Assembly (NCBI GenBank): GCA_964386635.1
Contig: CAYLRO010000002.1
Coordinates: 43,515 to 107,514 of the forward strand
Length of the DNA stretch: 64,000 bases
DNA from: Sabulitectum sp964386635
GTDB taxonomy: Bacteria > Fermentibacterota > Fermentibacteria > Fermentibacterales > JCC-6
Direction: 5' to 3'
Shown here: positions 51,803 through 59,342 of the stretch, one piece after another
Layout: every line of letters starts with the position of its first letter
How positions within the stretch are numbered: position 1 is the stretch's first letter
The notes under the pieces: generated by a model
What the model was told of the DNA's origin: nothing
Databases searched by the model: none
What the model saw: the letters and a program-made list of their open reading frames with translations, nothing else
Made by a program: the position numbers and the translations under genes

Positions 51803-52390
51803 ATGAACACACTTGAGCTTGTTGTTTCATCAAGAACTAGAGCAGGGATATTCACAATCCTGTTCGGTATGGGCCATAGAGAGCTTCACAACAGGGAGAT
51901 CGCCAGACGATCAAAGCACTCGGAAGCCGCTGTGAGACAGGAGCTGACCAAGTTGGCTGCCCTTGGCCTTGTCCACCTCAGGAAAAATGGCAACAGGGTA
52001 TACTATTCAGCAAACTTAAAACACCCGCTTTACCATGAGATTCACTCAATGGTACTCAAGACTACCGGGCTCGTTGATGTTCTAGCTGAGGCTCTTGCTG
52101 ACCATCGCATAGAAACAGCTTTCGTTTTTGGTTCCGTCGCAGAAGGAGAGGAAACCCCGGACAGTGATGTCGATATACTGATAATCGGCCACATCGGACT
52201 GATGGAAGTAAGCAGACTTCTTTCCGGGGTGTCTGAAAGGCTTGAGAGGGAGATCAACCCCATAGTTATATCCAGACAAGAGTACATCGGCCGCATGGGA
52301 ACAGATGATCATTTCGCAAACAAAGTGATCAAAGGAGCCAGACTGTTCATCAAGGGGGATCCTGATGAGTTTGAAGCAATGGGAGAATAA
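51803..52390 (+). CDS. Winged-helix DNA-binding protein fused to a minimal nucleotidyltransferase (MNT) domain
   Basis: The 195-residue protein has two domains. Residues 1-75 form an ArsR-like winged helix (TRAGIFTILFGMG, HNREIARRSKHSEAAVRQEL, GLVHLRKNGNRVYYSAN). Residues 100-190 form a pol-beta-type minimal nucleotidyltransferase with the GS motif at 110-111 and D122-x-D124 (FVFGSVAEGEETPDSDVDIL), then EREINPIVISRQEYIGR. MNT proteins pair with HEPN proteins as antitoxin/toxin. The ATG at 51803 is chosen because homologous proteins begin at the SSRTR helix and the promoter fires just upstream; an ATG at 51752 lies upstream of the -35. It overlaps the HEPN gene by 26 bases. Confidence 0.8.
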   Translation: MNTLELVVSSRTRAGIFTILFGMGHRELHNREIARRSKHSEAAVRQELTKLAALGLVHLRKNGNRVYYSANLKHPLYHEIHSMVLKTTGLVDVLAEALADHRIETAFVFGSVAEGEETPDSDVDILIIGHIGLMEVSRLLSGVSERLEREINPIVISRQEYIGRMGTDDHFANKVIKGARLFIKGDPDEFEAMGE

Positions 52391-52802
52391 CGGCTGGCTG
52401 AAGCCTGAACCTTCCAGCAGTAATGAGATACAAAACCTTTTCTCAATTATCGAAAGAGATCTGAGAGACTCAAGGGAATCCGTCTCGGTGGACTGGCAAT
52501 TCGGAATAGCCTACAATGCTGCTCTCAAGCTTTGCACGATACTCCTCAGGTCAGAAGGATACAGAATCACCGGTGGAAATCATCATTACAGGACTATCAT
52601 GGCTATGCCTGAGATTCTTGGTTCTGAATGGAAGATCAGCGCTGACTATCTTAATGCCTGTCGGATGAAGCGGAATACTCTAGAGTACGATTATGCAGGC
52701 TGCGCTACCTGCGGGAATGTTGAAGAGCTGCTTGAATTTCTGATGGACTTCAATAGGGAGGTTCGGAAATGGCTCGAAGCAGAACATCCCGATTTAATCT
52801 GA
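52365..52802 (+). CDS. HEPN-like protein, partner of the MNT protein
   Basis: The 145-residue helical protein has a core, FGIAYNAALKLCTILLRSEG with YRITGGNHHYRTIMAM, that matches HEPN proteins encoded beside nucleotidyltransferases. The usual active-site pattern Arg-x4-6-His is represented by CRMKRNTLEYDY (Arg100, Arg103, Asn104, Tyr108): a tyrosine or aspartate stands where histidine is expected. RNase activity is therefore uncertain. The ATG at 52365 has AAGGGGG at seven-base spacing and overlaps the MNT gene. Cytoplasmic. It could be a toxin, or a regulator modified by its MNT partner. Confidence 0.7.
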   Translation: MSLKQWENNGWLKPEPSSSNEIQNLFSIIERDLRDSRESVSVDWQFGIAYNAALKLCTILLRSEGYRITGGNHHYRTIMAMPEILGSEWKISADYLNACRMKRNTLEYDYAGCATCGNVEELLEFLMDFNREVRKWLEAEHPDLI

Positions 52803-52810
52803 CCTTACAT

Positions 52811-52981
52811 ATGAATGACAAACTTCGAGATGCTGACATAGATAGGGATGATACACTGGAACTTGTTTTCGGTACCAGTGACGGCTACCTTCATTGTTGG
52901 GAACTTGGATCATGCTCACGGGGTTATGCTCCATGGCCTCAGTTTCAGCATGATGAAGGAAGAACAGGTGTTCTTGAATGA
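52811..52981 (+). pseudogene. C-terminal remnant of an FG-GAP/PQQ-type secreted propeller protein
   Basis: The frame DADIDRDDTLELVFGTSDGY, then LHCWELGS, ending APWPQFQHDEGRTGVLE, is the typical end of large secreted proteins with FG-GAP or PQQ-like repeats (DxDxDGxxELVxGTxDGxLHxW and WPxFxHDxxxTG). Only about 56 codons remain, with no signal peptide. It begins eight bases after the HEPN stop and ends overlapping the next gene's start by four bases. Best read as a decayed 3' end left by a deletion or insertion. Confidence 0.6.
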
Positions 52982-54390
52982 TGTTGACAGGAGTTCTCTG
53001 CTTTCTGCTTTCCGGGGTCATCCCGAATCTGGGGTGGAGTACGCCGATTCTGGTTACAGAGGAGAACAATGATTCAAGACCTGAATTGCATCTCAATATG
53101 GATGATCAGGGAAGATTTCACCTGATCTGGTCTGGTTATGGAGATGAAGCCAGAATTGGTTACAAATGCTTTCAACTTGATGGAGCAACAGTCTACACTG
53201 ATACTATGATTTCTTTGGATTCGCACAGTGCTCTCGTTTCCAGAACAACAATGGGAGATAGCCTCTTTGTATTCTGGAGGGATTACAGTTCTATCTATTA
53301 CTGTGTTTGCGATATGTCCAACGGCAATATAGAAACTCCAGCTACTTACCTGTTTTCCACCTCAACGTTGTACCCCTACATCAGAGCTTGCCCTGATTCG
53401 CTGGGTAGGCTCCATGTCCTGTATAATGATGGAGGAGATGTCAGGTATGCAGTCTGGACACCTGCTCCCGGTTCAGGCTTCATCACAGAGCGAGACTGGA
53501 AGATTGAGGGAGCTGATGCAGGAGGTGTGCTGCTTGTTGACGGGAACAGGGTGCACGTGGTGGTTCAGGATCCGTATGCTCATGACTACTGCTATCTTCA
53601 GTATGACCTTGATGGAAACACAGCAGTACCGCTGACTGATTTTACGGTAGGTGATCTTGGCTGTAGCCGAGATCCGAGACTTGCTGTTGACTTGAGCGGG
53701 AATCTCATGGTAGTTGAAGATGTTGGCCCAGATTACACATTGTGGAAACTTGATAAGTTCACAGGTTCCCTGCTCATCAATCAGAAGCCAATTGTTTCTG
53801 ATGAGCCTCCCGAAATGTACATTAGCGTTGATTTTATTCTGGAGCATATACCGGGTACAGATCATTACTATCTTGTCTGGACTGACAATGGGCAAGACAA
53901 TCAGATTCTCTTCCTTGTCATGGACAGCAATGGCAATACGTGGGCTGATTGGGCTATAGCGTACGACTATTCAGATGAAGACCCGGAAGATCTGCCGTTC
54001 ATAAGCGGAGTAACCGATTCTGAAGGGAATCTTTACATTGCTTATGAGCAAGCTGAGACTGAACCGATAGCAGGTTACTATCCCACCTTCGGCTGGTTTG
54101 ATTACAGCTATGTAAGCACGTTACACGAGAGTGCTCCTGTTGCACCTTCAGGTTTCATTTCATTCTCATGCAATCCTGTTGAGGGTTCTGTTACAGTGTT
54201 TACCGGATCTGAAACATCTGAACTGCGAGTCTTTGATGTTTCAGGCAGAGAAGTCTCTTCCATCTCTGTTTCTGAAGGGGCTGGGGTCTGGAACGGGGAA
54301 AGCTTCTCAGGAAAAAGGCTGCCCTCGGGTGTTTACACTGCTGCCGACGATTCGGGCCTCATTCAGCGTATTACTCTCTTGAGCAGGTAG
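52978..54390 (+). CDS. Secreted beta-propeller protein with T9SS/FlgD-like C-terminal module
   Basis: The 470-residue protein starts MMLTGVLCFLLSGVIPNLG, a short signal lacking basic residues. Sialidase- or propeller-type blades repeat the pattern GRFHLIWSGYGD, DSLFVFWRDYSS, GRLHVLYNDGGDVRYAV, NLYIAYEQAE. The last 75 residues (FISFSCNPVEGSVTVFTGS, ELRVFDVSGREVSSISV, GKRLPSGVYTAADD) match the type-IX sorting or FlgD-Ig pattern. Ligand unknown. It overlaps the upstream remnant by four bases, so it may have been the next gene after the lost propeller gene. Confidence 0.7.
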   Translation: MMLTGVLCFLLSGVIPNLGWSTPILVTEENNDSRPELHLNMDDQGRFHLIWSGYGDEARIGYKCFQLDGATVYTDTMISLDSHSALVSRTTMGDSLFVFWRDYSSIYYCVCDMSNGNIETPATYLFSTSTLYPYIRACPDSLGRLHVLYNDGGDVRYAVWTPAPGSGFITERDWKIEGADAGGVLLVDGNRVHVVVQDPYAHDYCYLQYDLDGNTAVPLTDFTVGDLGCSRDPRLAVDLSGNLMVVEDVGPDYTLWKLDKFTGSLLINQKPIVSDEPPEMYISVDFILEHIPGTDHYYLVWTDNGQDNQILFLVMDSNGNTWADWAIAYDYSDEDPEDLPFISGVTDSEGNLYIAYEQAETEPIAGYYPTFGWFDYSYVSTLHESAPVAPSGFISFSCNPVEGSVTVFTGSETSELRVFDVSGREVSSISVSEGAGVWNGESFSGKRLPSGVYTAADDSGLIQRITLLSR

Positions 54391-54437
54391 ATTGAAGTAA
54401 TCTCTCTGTGTGTTTTGAGAGCGGCTGCCCCCGTTAA

Positions 54438-54463
54438 TGGTGATGATCCATGGTGATGATCCA
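54438..54463 (+). repeat. Tandem duplication of a 13-bp unit
   Basis: TGGTGATGATCCA is present twice head to tail between the propeller gene and repeat copy 3. No function is evident; it may be a slippage product. Confidence 0.6.
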
Positions 54464-54472
54464 AATTCTCTG

Positions 54473-54497
54473 GCACGCCATACCGGATTCGAACTTT
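54473..54497 (+). repeat. Dispersed intergenic repeat, copy 3 (shorter)
   Basis: GCACGCCATACCGGAT matches copy 2 exactly over 16 bases, then diverges but keeps GAACTTT. Preceded by TCTG, it can form a five-pair stem TCTGG/CCGGA around CACGCCATA. It marks the downstream end of the 50.1-54.5 kb block. Confidence 0.65.
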
Positions 54498-54560
54498 ACC
54501 TTTTTGGTCATGCTGTTGGAGGAATAGCTGTATTCAGTATAATTCTTTCAGGAGGGCAGA

Positions 54561-55727
54561 ATGACAAAAGGAATTTACATTGCAGGCGCCGGGAAGGATG
54601 CAGGGAAAACCACTCTCTGTCTGGGGCTTTTGAGCAGGTTCAGGGAGGTACTTCCTGAAGGAGTTTCCTTCATTAAACCTCTGGGTCAGAAAACCACTGC
54701 TGTAGAGGGTGAGCAGGTAGGTCAGGATTCCTGGTTTGTGGACAGGGCTCTGGGAATGGGGCTTTCTCTGGAGAAGGCTGCTCCTTTTGCGGCGTCTTCA
54801 GGCGCTGCTTCAAGGTACATCAGAGTAGGCGAACCCACAGATCTCCCGGGAAGAATCAGAAGAGCCTACAAAGCCATGGGCAGGAAAGGGCGGACTGTGC
54901 TTGTTGAAGGCACCGGTCATCCGGGAGTAGGGTCGGTTTTCGACATGTCCAATGCAAGAACTGCAAAGATCCTTGGTACACCTGTTCTACTCATTCTTGA
55001 CGGCGGAATCGGTTCCACAATTGACAGGTTTAATTTATGTGCATCCATGTTTCACCACTATGATGTTCCTGTGCTGGGTGTGGTGATAAACCGGATCATT
55101 CCAGGGAAGATGGACAAGGTTAAGGAGCTGCTGGGTAAGTGGTTCGGCGAGAGAAATATACCGGTATTCGGTTACATCCCCTATGAGGACAGTATTGCCA
55201 GGCCGTCACTGGGGATCATGCAGAGAGTACTGGGGGCAGAGCCTGTGGTTGACTTTAACGGTGCCACCCATGACAGGGTTGCAGGACACATTACTGCTTT
55301 CGGCTCTGCAGAACAGGTATTGAAGCAGATCGGCCGTGACCCTTTCAGGTCCGTTCTGGTTGATCATTCAAGACCGGATGTTCTTGATGCAATAGTTGTT
55401 TTCAGAATCTCCGGAGGGATTGGCCCTGGTGCAGTTATTGTCTGCGGCGGCGAACTGGATTCAAGGAGAACTGAAGCATTCAGGAAGGCAGGGATTCCCC
55501 TGTATGCCACAGGTCAGGATCTTGAAGCATCAGCGGGAAAACTCACCAGGAGAATTTTCAAGGTGGAACCTCACGAGGACGACAAGATCAGGCGGATAGT
55601 GGAGCTTGTAAAGGAGCATGTTGATACAGACGCTTTAATTTCCGCAATCAGGGGGGACAGTTCTGTTGAGGCAGATGACAGGCCCGGGAGATTCAAGCGT
55701 TTTCTCCACTGGGCCTTTCACCGGTAG
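54561..55727 (+). CDS. P-loop ATPase, BioD-like N-terminus with DRTGG-like C-terminus
   Basis: The 388-residue protein starts with a dethiobiotin-synthetase/CobB-like P-loop GAGKDAGKTTLCLGL and continues SFIKPLGQK, VLVEGTGHPGVGSVFDMSN and LILDGGIGSTIDRF. The C-terminal part (PSLGIMQRVLGAEPVV onward, with SVLVDHSRPDVLDAIVVF and IPLYATGQDLEASAGKL) resembles the DRTGG domain found after the P-loop domain in Pta-like proteins. A catalytic Pta domain is absent. Stand-alone members have no settled function. The following MFS gene starts three bases after the stop. Confidence 0.8.
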   Translation: MTKGIYIAGAGKDAGKTTLCLGLLSRFREVLPEGVSFIKPLGQKTTAVEGEQVGQDSWFVDRALGMGLSLEKAAPFAASSGAASRYIRVGEPTDLPGRIRRAYKAMGRKGRTVLVEGTGHPGVGSVFDMSNARTAKILGTPVLLILDGGIGSTIDRFNLCASMFHHYDVPVLGVVINRIIPGKMDKVKELLGKWFGERNIPVFGYIPYEDSIARPSLGIMQRVLGAEPVVDFNGATHDRVAGHITAFGSAEQVLKQIGRDPFRSVLVDHSRPDVLDAIVVFRISGGIGPGAVIVCGGELDSRRTEAFRKAGIPLYATGQDLEASAGKLTRRIFKVEPHEDDKIRRIVELVKEHVDTDALISAIRGDSSVEADDRPGRFKRFLHWAFHR

Positions 55728-55730
55728 TCT

Positions 55731-56942
55731 ATGCTGCTGCGTTTCAGTCTCTACGGTTTCCTGAAGAATCAGAAGTACTACGAACCCTTTCTCATACTCT
55801 TCTTCCTTGACAAGGGACTTTCTTTCTTTCAGATCGGCCTTCTTGTGGCCTTCCGTGAACTTGCTGTTACTGTGATGGAAGTTCCCAGTGGCGCAATGGC
55901 TGACTGTCACGGCCGCAGACTTACCATGGCGGCATCAATGGCCGGCTACATCCTTTCATTCATTGTGTTCAGCTTCTCCTCCAGTTTTACCCTTCTTTTC
56001 GGAGCCATGTTCTTCTTTGCCATTGGTGATGCGTTCAGAACCGGCACTCACAAAGCCATGATTTTTAAATGGCTTGAAAACCAGGGCAGGCTTTCCGAGA
56101 AAACCAGGGTGTACGGATTTACCAGATCCTGGTCCAAGACCGGTACAGCTCTTTCCAGTGTTATTGCCGCTGCACTTGTCTGGAAGAGCGGGGCCTATTC
56201 AAGTGTTTTCCTTTTCTGCATACCGCCCTACCTGCTGAATCTTGTGAATCTGCTTTCATATCCCGGGGACCTGGAGGGAAGCGAGAGCGGGAGCACCTCA
56301 ATCAGAGACAGTTTCGAAATGCTGAAATCCACGTTGAAAGATGCTCTGACTCTGAAACCCCTCAGGCGTCTCATAGGGGAAACAATGGGCTTCGAGGGAG
56401 TGCACAAAGTCACCTCTGATTATGTGCAGCCGGTAATCAAGTCTATTGCTGTCTCCATTCCCATTCTGGCAGGGCTTTCAGGAGACAGGGGCTCTGCTGC
56501 TCTTGCCGGGGGGATATATTTTGTACTGGCTCTGATCGGAATATTCGGAGCCAGATTTTCCCACAGGTTTGTTGCTGCAGCCGGGACAGAGCAAAAAGCT
56601 GTTTCCCGCCTGTGGAGATCGGGTTTCCTGATGTACCTCTTGATGGCTCCGGCTCTATTTATGAGGTGGTACGCGGCAGCTATTGTGATCTTTGTTGTTC
56701 TTGAACTGCTTCAGAATCTGTGGAGACCGGTGCAGGTTGGCAGGTTCGATGAAGTATCGAAGGGCAGCAGGCGGGCGACAGTTCTCTCTATAGAATCTCA
56801 GGCAAAATCACTGTCAGCAATGGTATACGCTCCGGTCCTGGGGCTTTTCGCAGACAAACTTGGCCTGTGGACTGTTGGAGCAGCAGGAGCTCTTGTGGCC
56901 GGGATCGTTCTTTTTTTCAGAAACAGAGCCGTTTCGGAATAG
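55731..56942 (+). CDS. Major facilitator superfamily transporter
   Basis: The 403-residue protein has about 12 helices. The MFS motif A loop after TM2 is MEVPSGAMADCHGRRLTMAA (G-x3-D-x2-GRR). The first helix begins YYEPFLILFFLDKGLSFFQIGLLV. The subgroup resembles uncharacterised bacterial MFS proteins. Substrate unknown. It follows the BioD/DRTGG gene by three bases and precedes cca by 33 bases. Confidence 0.85.
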   Translation: MLLRFSLYGFLKNQKYYEPFLILFFLDKGLSFFQIGLLVAFRELAVTVMEVPSGAMADCHGRRLTMAASMAGYILSFIVFSFSSSFTLLFGAMFFFAIGDAFRTGTHKAMIFKWLENQGRLSEKTRVYGFTRSWSKTGTALSSVIAAALVWKSGAYSSVFLFCIPPYLLNLVNLLSYPGDLEGSESGSTSIRDSFEMLKSTLKDALTLKPLRRLIGETMGFEGVHKVTSDYVQPVIKSIAVSIPILAGLSGDRGSAALAGGIYFVLALIGIFGARFSHRFVAAAGTEQKAVSRLWRSGFLMYLLMAPALFMRWYAAAIVIFVVLELLQNLWRPVQVGRFDEVSKGSRRATVLSIESQAKSLSAMVYAPVLGLFADKLGLWTVGAAGALVAGIVLFFRNRAVSE

Positions 56943-56975
56943 TCCTGAGGAGCCCCGGGATGTATATTCTTCTTC

Positions 56976-58316
56976 ATGTTTGATGTATTTGAAAACTCCG
57001 ATTACAAGCTGTATCTTGTCGGGGGTTCTGTCCGCGACCGTCTTATGGGCATAACACCCGGGGACACGGATTATGCAACTGATGCTCTGCCCGGGGATGT
57101 TATAGACTTTCTCTCCGAGGCGGGAGTGAAAGTAATACCTACCGGTGTTCCATTCGGAACTGTTACCGCCATTCACCCTGTGACAGGTGAAAAAGCGGAG
57201 ATTACAACATTCAGGTGTGCAGAGATCTATCACAGGGGTTCCAGGCATCCCGTTGTGGAATTCGGGACCAATATAGAGGAGGATCTCCGAAGGCGCGATT
57301 TCACCGTGAATGCCATGGCCATGGACAGTGCAGGAAATATCATTGATCCTTTCAATGGCAGAAAAGACTTGAGCGAGGGCATTCTGAATACACCCGGGAG
57401 CCCTGACGAGTCATTCACGGATGATCCCTTGAGAATACTCAGAGCCTACCGTTTCGCAGCAAAACTGGGATTTGCAATTACTCCAGGGGTTCGAAGATCA
57501 GCCAGATGTTTTGCCGGGGAACTGGCTGGAATCTCGGCTGAGAGAAAATGCAGAGAACTGACAGGATTGCTGGCAGCCTTTGACGGTACAGGTGTGGCCA
57601 TCTCCCTCTCCATGATGAAGGAGGATGGTGTGCTCATGAAAGTTATTCCTGAGCTTGAGAACCTCTTCATTCTTGACGGGTTGAATCAGGGCAGATACCA
57701 TGATTCCGATGCATGGAAACACACACTCCGTGTTGTTGAAGAGGTTCCTCCTGTTGCGGTTCTTCGCTGGGCCGCTCTGCTTCATGATGCAGGCAAGGGT
57801 CTGGCAAGAAAAGTTGATGAAAAGGGTGAACCCCATTTTAACAACCACGAAATCCACAGTGAATCCCTTACAGCAGCTGTGGCTGAACGGCTGAAGTTTT
57901 CACGGGTAGTCAAGAGGGATGTGTCCCTTCTTGTGAAGAATCACATGCGACCTGTGCTCTACAATTCCCAGTGGTCCAACAGTGCCGTGAGAAGACTTAT
58001 GAGAAATGCCGGTGATCAGCTTGAGAATCTTCTGCTGCTTGCTGAAGCAGACATAAGAGCGCACAAGCCTGACAGCGTGGAGGAGGCCCTGGACCGCTTG
58101 GAAGAGCTCAGATCGAGAATTGCCGGGCAGGATACAGGGAGAATAATCCCCAGGGAAATGGGCCACAGGCTTTCTGCGCTTGGCTTTGAAGGGCCGGTTA
58201 TCGGCAGGATACTCAGCATGCTTGAGGATATGGCTGCAGACGGGATACTTCCGGAAAACCCCACTGAAGACCAGTGTTTTTCAGCACTGTGGGAGACCCA
58301 GATAAAACAGGATTAA
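56976..58316 (+). CDS. cca: CCA tRNA nucleotidyltransferase / poly(A) polymerase family with HD domain
   Basis: Adds or repairs the 3'-CCA end of tRNAs. The 446-residue class II enzyme has YLVGGSVRDRLMG, DTDYATDALP with the catalytic Asp pair, RRRDFTVNAMAMD, DPLRILRAYRFAAKLGF, and SAERKCREL. A C-terminal HD domain is present (LLHDAGKGLARK, FNNHEIHS, VKNHMRPVLYNSQ). The start ATG at 56976 has CCCGGGATG-like context without a strong ribosome site. Sequence alone does not separate CCA-adding from A-adding specificity. It is convergent with the Gate-domain gene four bases further on. Confidence 0.92.
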   Translation: MFDVFENSDYKLYLVGGSVRDRLMGITPGDTDYATDALPGDVIDFLSEAGVKVIPTGVPFGTVTAIHPVTGEKAEITTFRCAEIYHRGSRHPVVEFGTNIEEDLRRRDFTVNAMAMDSAGNIIDPFNGRKDLSEGILNTPGSPDESFTDDPLRILRAYRFAAKLGFAITPGVRRSARCFAGELAGISAERKCRELTGLLAAFDGTGVAISLSMMKEDGVLMKVIPELENLFILDGLNQGRYHDSDAWKHTLRVVEEVPPVAVLRWAALLHDAGKGLARKVDEKGEPHFNNHEIHSESLTAAVAERLKFSRVVKRDVSLLVKNHMRPVLYNSQWSNSAVRRLMRNAGDQLENLLLLAEADIRAHKPDSVEEALDRLEELRSRIAGQDTGRIIPREMGHRLSALGFEGPVIGRILSMLEDMAADGILPENPTEDQCFSALWETQIKQD

Positions 58317-58320
58317 CCGC

Positions 58321-59292
58321 TCAGGAAATTTTCACCGAAGGCTTGCATATTTTCCTGATTGCACTGTCAGGCAGGTGTCTTGATACCATCAGAAGCAGAA
58401 ACATTACTAACCATGAATAGATGATCCTGCCAGGGAGAGCTGCAATAGACCACACCCCCAGCGACCCCACAAGCATGGTGTCTTCTATCACAGCATGACA
58501 GATGCTCATGAATGAAACCGATGCAAGTATCTGCCTGGGGGGAATAATGCCTCTTTCAGCTTCACGGATGATCATGCCTCCGCCGTAGGAAATCCCCAGT
58601 ATCAGCCCTATTACTGTAATCGTAGAGGCTTCATCACCTATCCCCATTGGTGAGAACGCAGGCCTCAGTGCCCTTTTCAGGAAGGCCATGACACCAATAC
58701 GTTCCAGAATATCCATCATTATCAGTACAGCGAGAATCACAGCGAATATGGTTGCCATGCTCTTGAGAGTTCCCAGTATCCAGTCTGCCAGACCGGCTCC
58801 CTGCTTTGCAGCGCTCCAGAGTACTACCGGGTCTCCCTGGAGTATTCCGGTGGTGGAGAATATCCAGTTTAGAAGAATCCCGAAAAGAAGCCCTGCAAGG
58901 AGCCTGAAAGGAATAAGGAACCATGGTTTTACTCCTGACCTGGCTGCTACAGTTATTTCTACAGGAAGCGAGTGGCAGATAAGCAGCATACATCCCAGAG
59001 TTGTTACCTGTGCTCCATTGAGATGAAGCGGTTCAACCATGCCTGCAGTAATAGTGAGACCGCCGTACATGTTGGATAACATTCCTGTTACCCAGGCAAG
59101 GCCGGCGCCGCCTGGAAGACCGCAAAGCTCCATTACAGGAGAAAATACCTGTGCCACAGGCTGGAATATGCCCAGAACTTCCAGGATCTTCACCGCTATA
59201 AGCGCCGGTATCATTACCTTGAAGAGTTCAAGGCAGACACCTCCAGATTTCCTGAGTAGTTTCAGGAACCACGTGATTATTCGATTCATCAT
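58321..59292 (-). CDS. Nucleoside-recognition (Gate) domain membrane protein
   Basis: The 323-residue polytopic protein has two Gate/nucleoside-recognition-like halves: MIPALIAVKILEVLGIFQPV with LPGGAGLAWVTGMLSNMYGG, and VILAVLIMMDILERIGVMAF with GDEASTITVIGLILGISYGGG. This layout is found in SpmA/SpmB- and YjiH-like proteins of unknown transport function. The start is ATG at 59292 (or 59289) with no ribosome site; a palindromic ATTATAAT lies just upstream. It is divergent from the APH-like kinase gene. Confidence 0.8.
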   Translation of the reverse strand: MMNRIITWFLKLLRKSGGVCLELFKVMIPALIAVKILEVLGIFQPVAQVFSPVMELCGLPGGAGLAWVTGMLSNMYGGLTITAGMVEPLHLNGAQVTTLGCMLLICHSLPVEITVAARSGVKPWFLIPFRLLAGLLFGILLNWIFSTTGILQGDPVVLWSAAKQGAGLADWILGTLKSMATIFAVILAVLIMMDILERIGVMAFLKRALRPAFSPMGIGDEASTITVIGLILGISYGGGMIIREAERGIIPPRQILASVSFMSICHAVIEDTMLVGSLGVWSIAALPGRIIYSWLVMFLLLMVSRHLPDSAIRKICKPSVKIS

Positions 59293-59299
59293 GGCAGCT

Positions 59300-59307
59300 A
59301 TTATAAT
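59300..59307. promoter_or_regulatory. Palindromic ATTATAAT: candidate -10 on both strands
   Basis: ATTATAAT reads TATAAT on each strand in the 50-base divergent gap. On the plus strand it predicts a start near 59314, 29 bases before the kinase ATG. On the minus strand it predicts a start near 59293, immediately at the membrane-protein ATG. No good -35 is present for either. Confidence 0.35.
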
Positions 59308-59342
59308 GAACGGGCACCTGAGATGCCTGAAACGGAGAGAAT

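Noticed and set aside
50102..54497. Integron cassette array with attC sites
   Set aside because: Same-orientation genes each followed by a repeat invited this, but the repeats lack the GTTRRRY/RYYYAAC core and no integrase is present.
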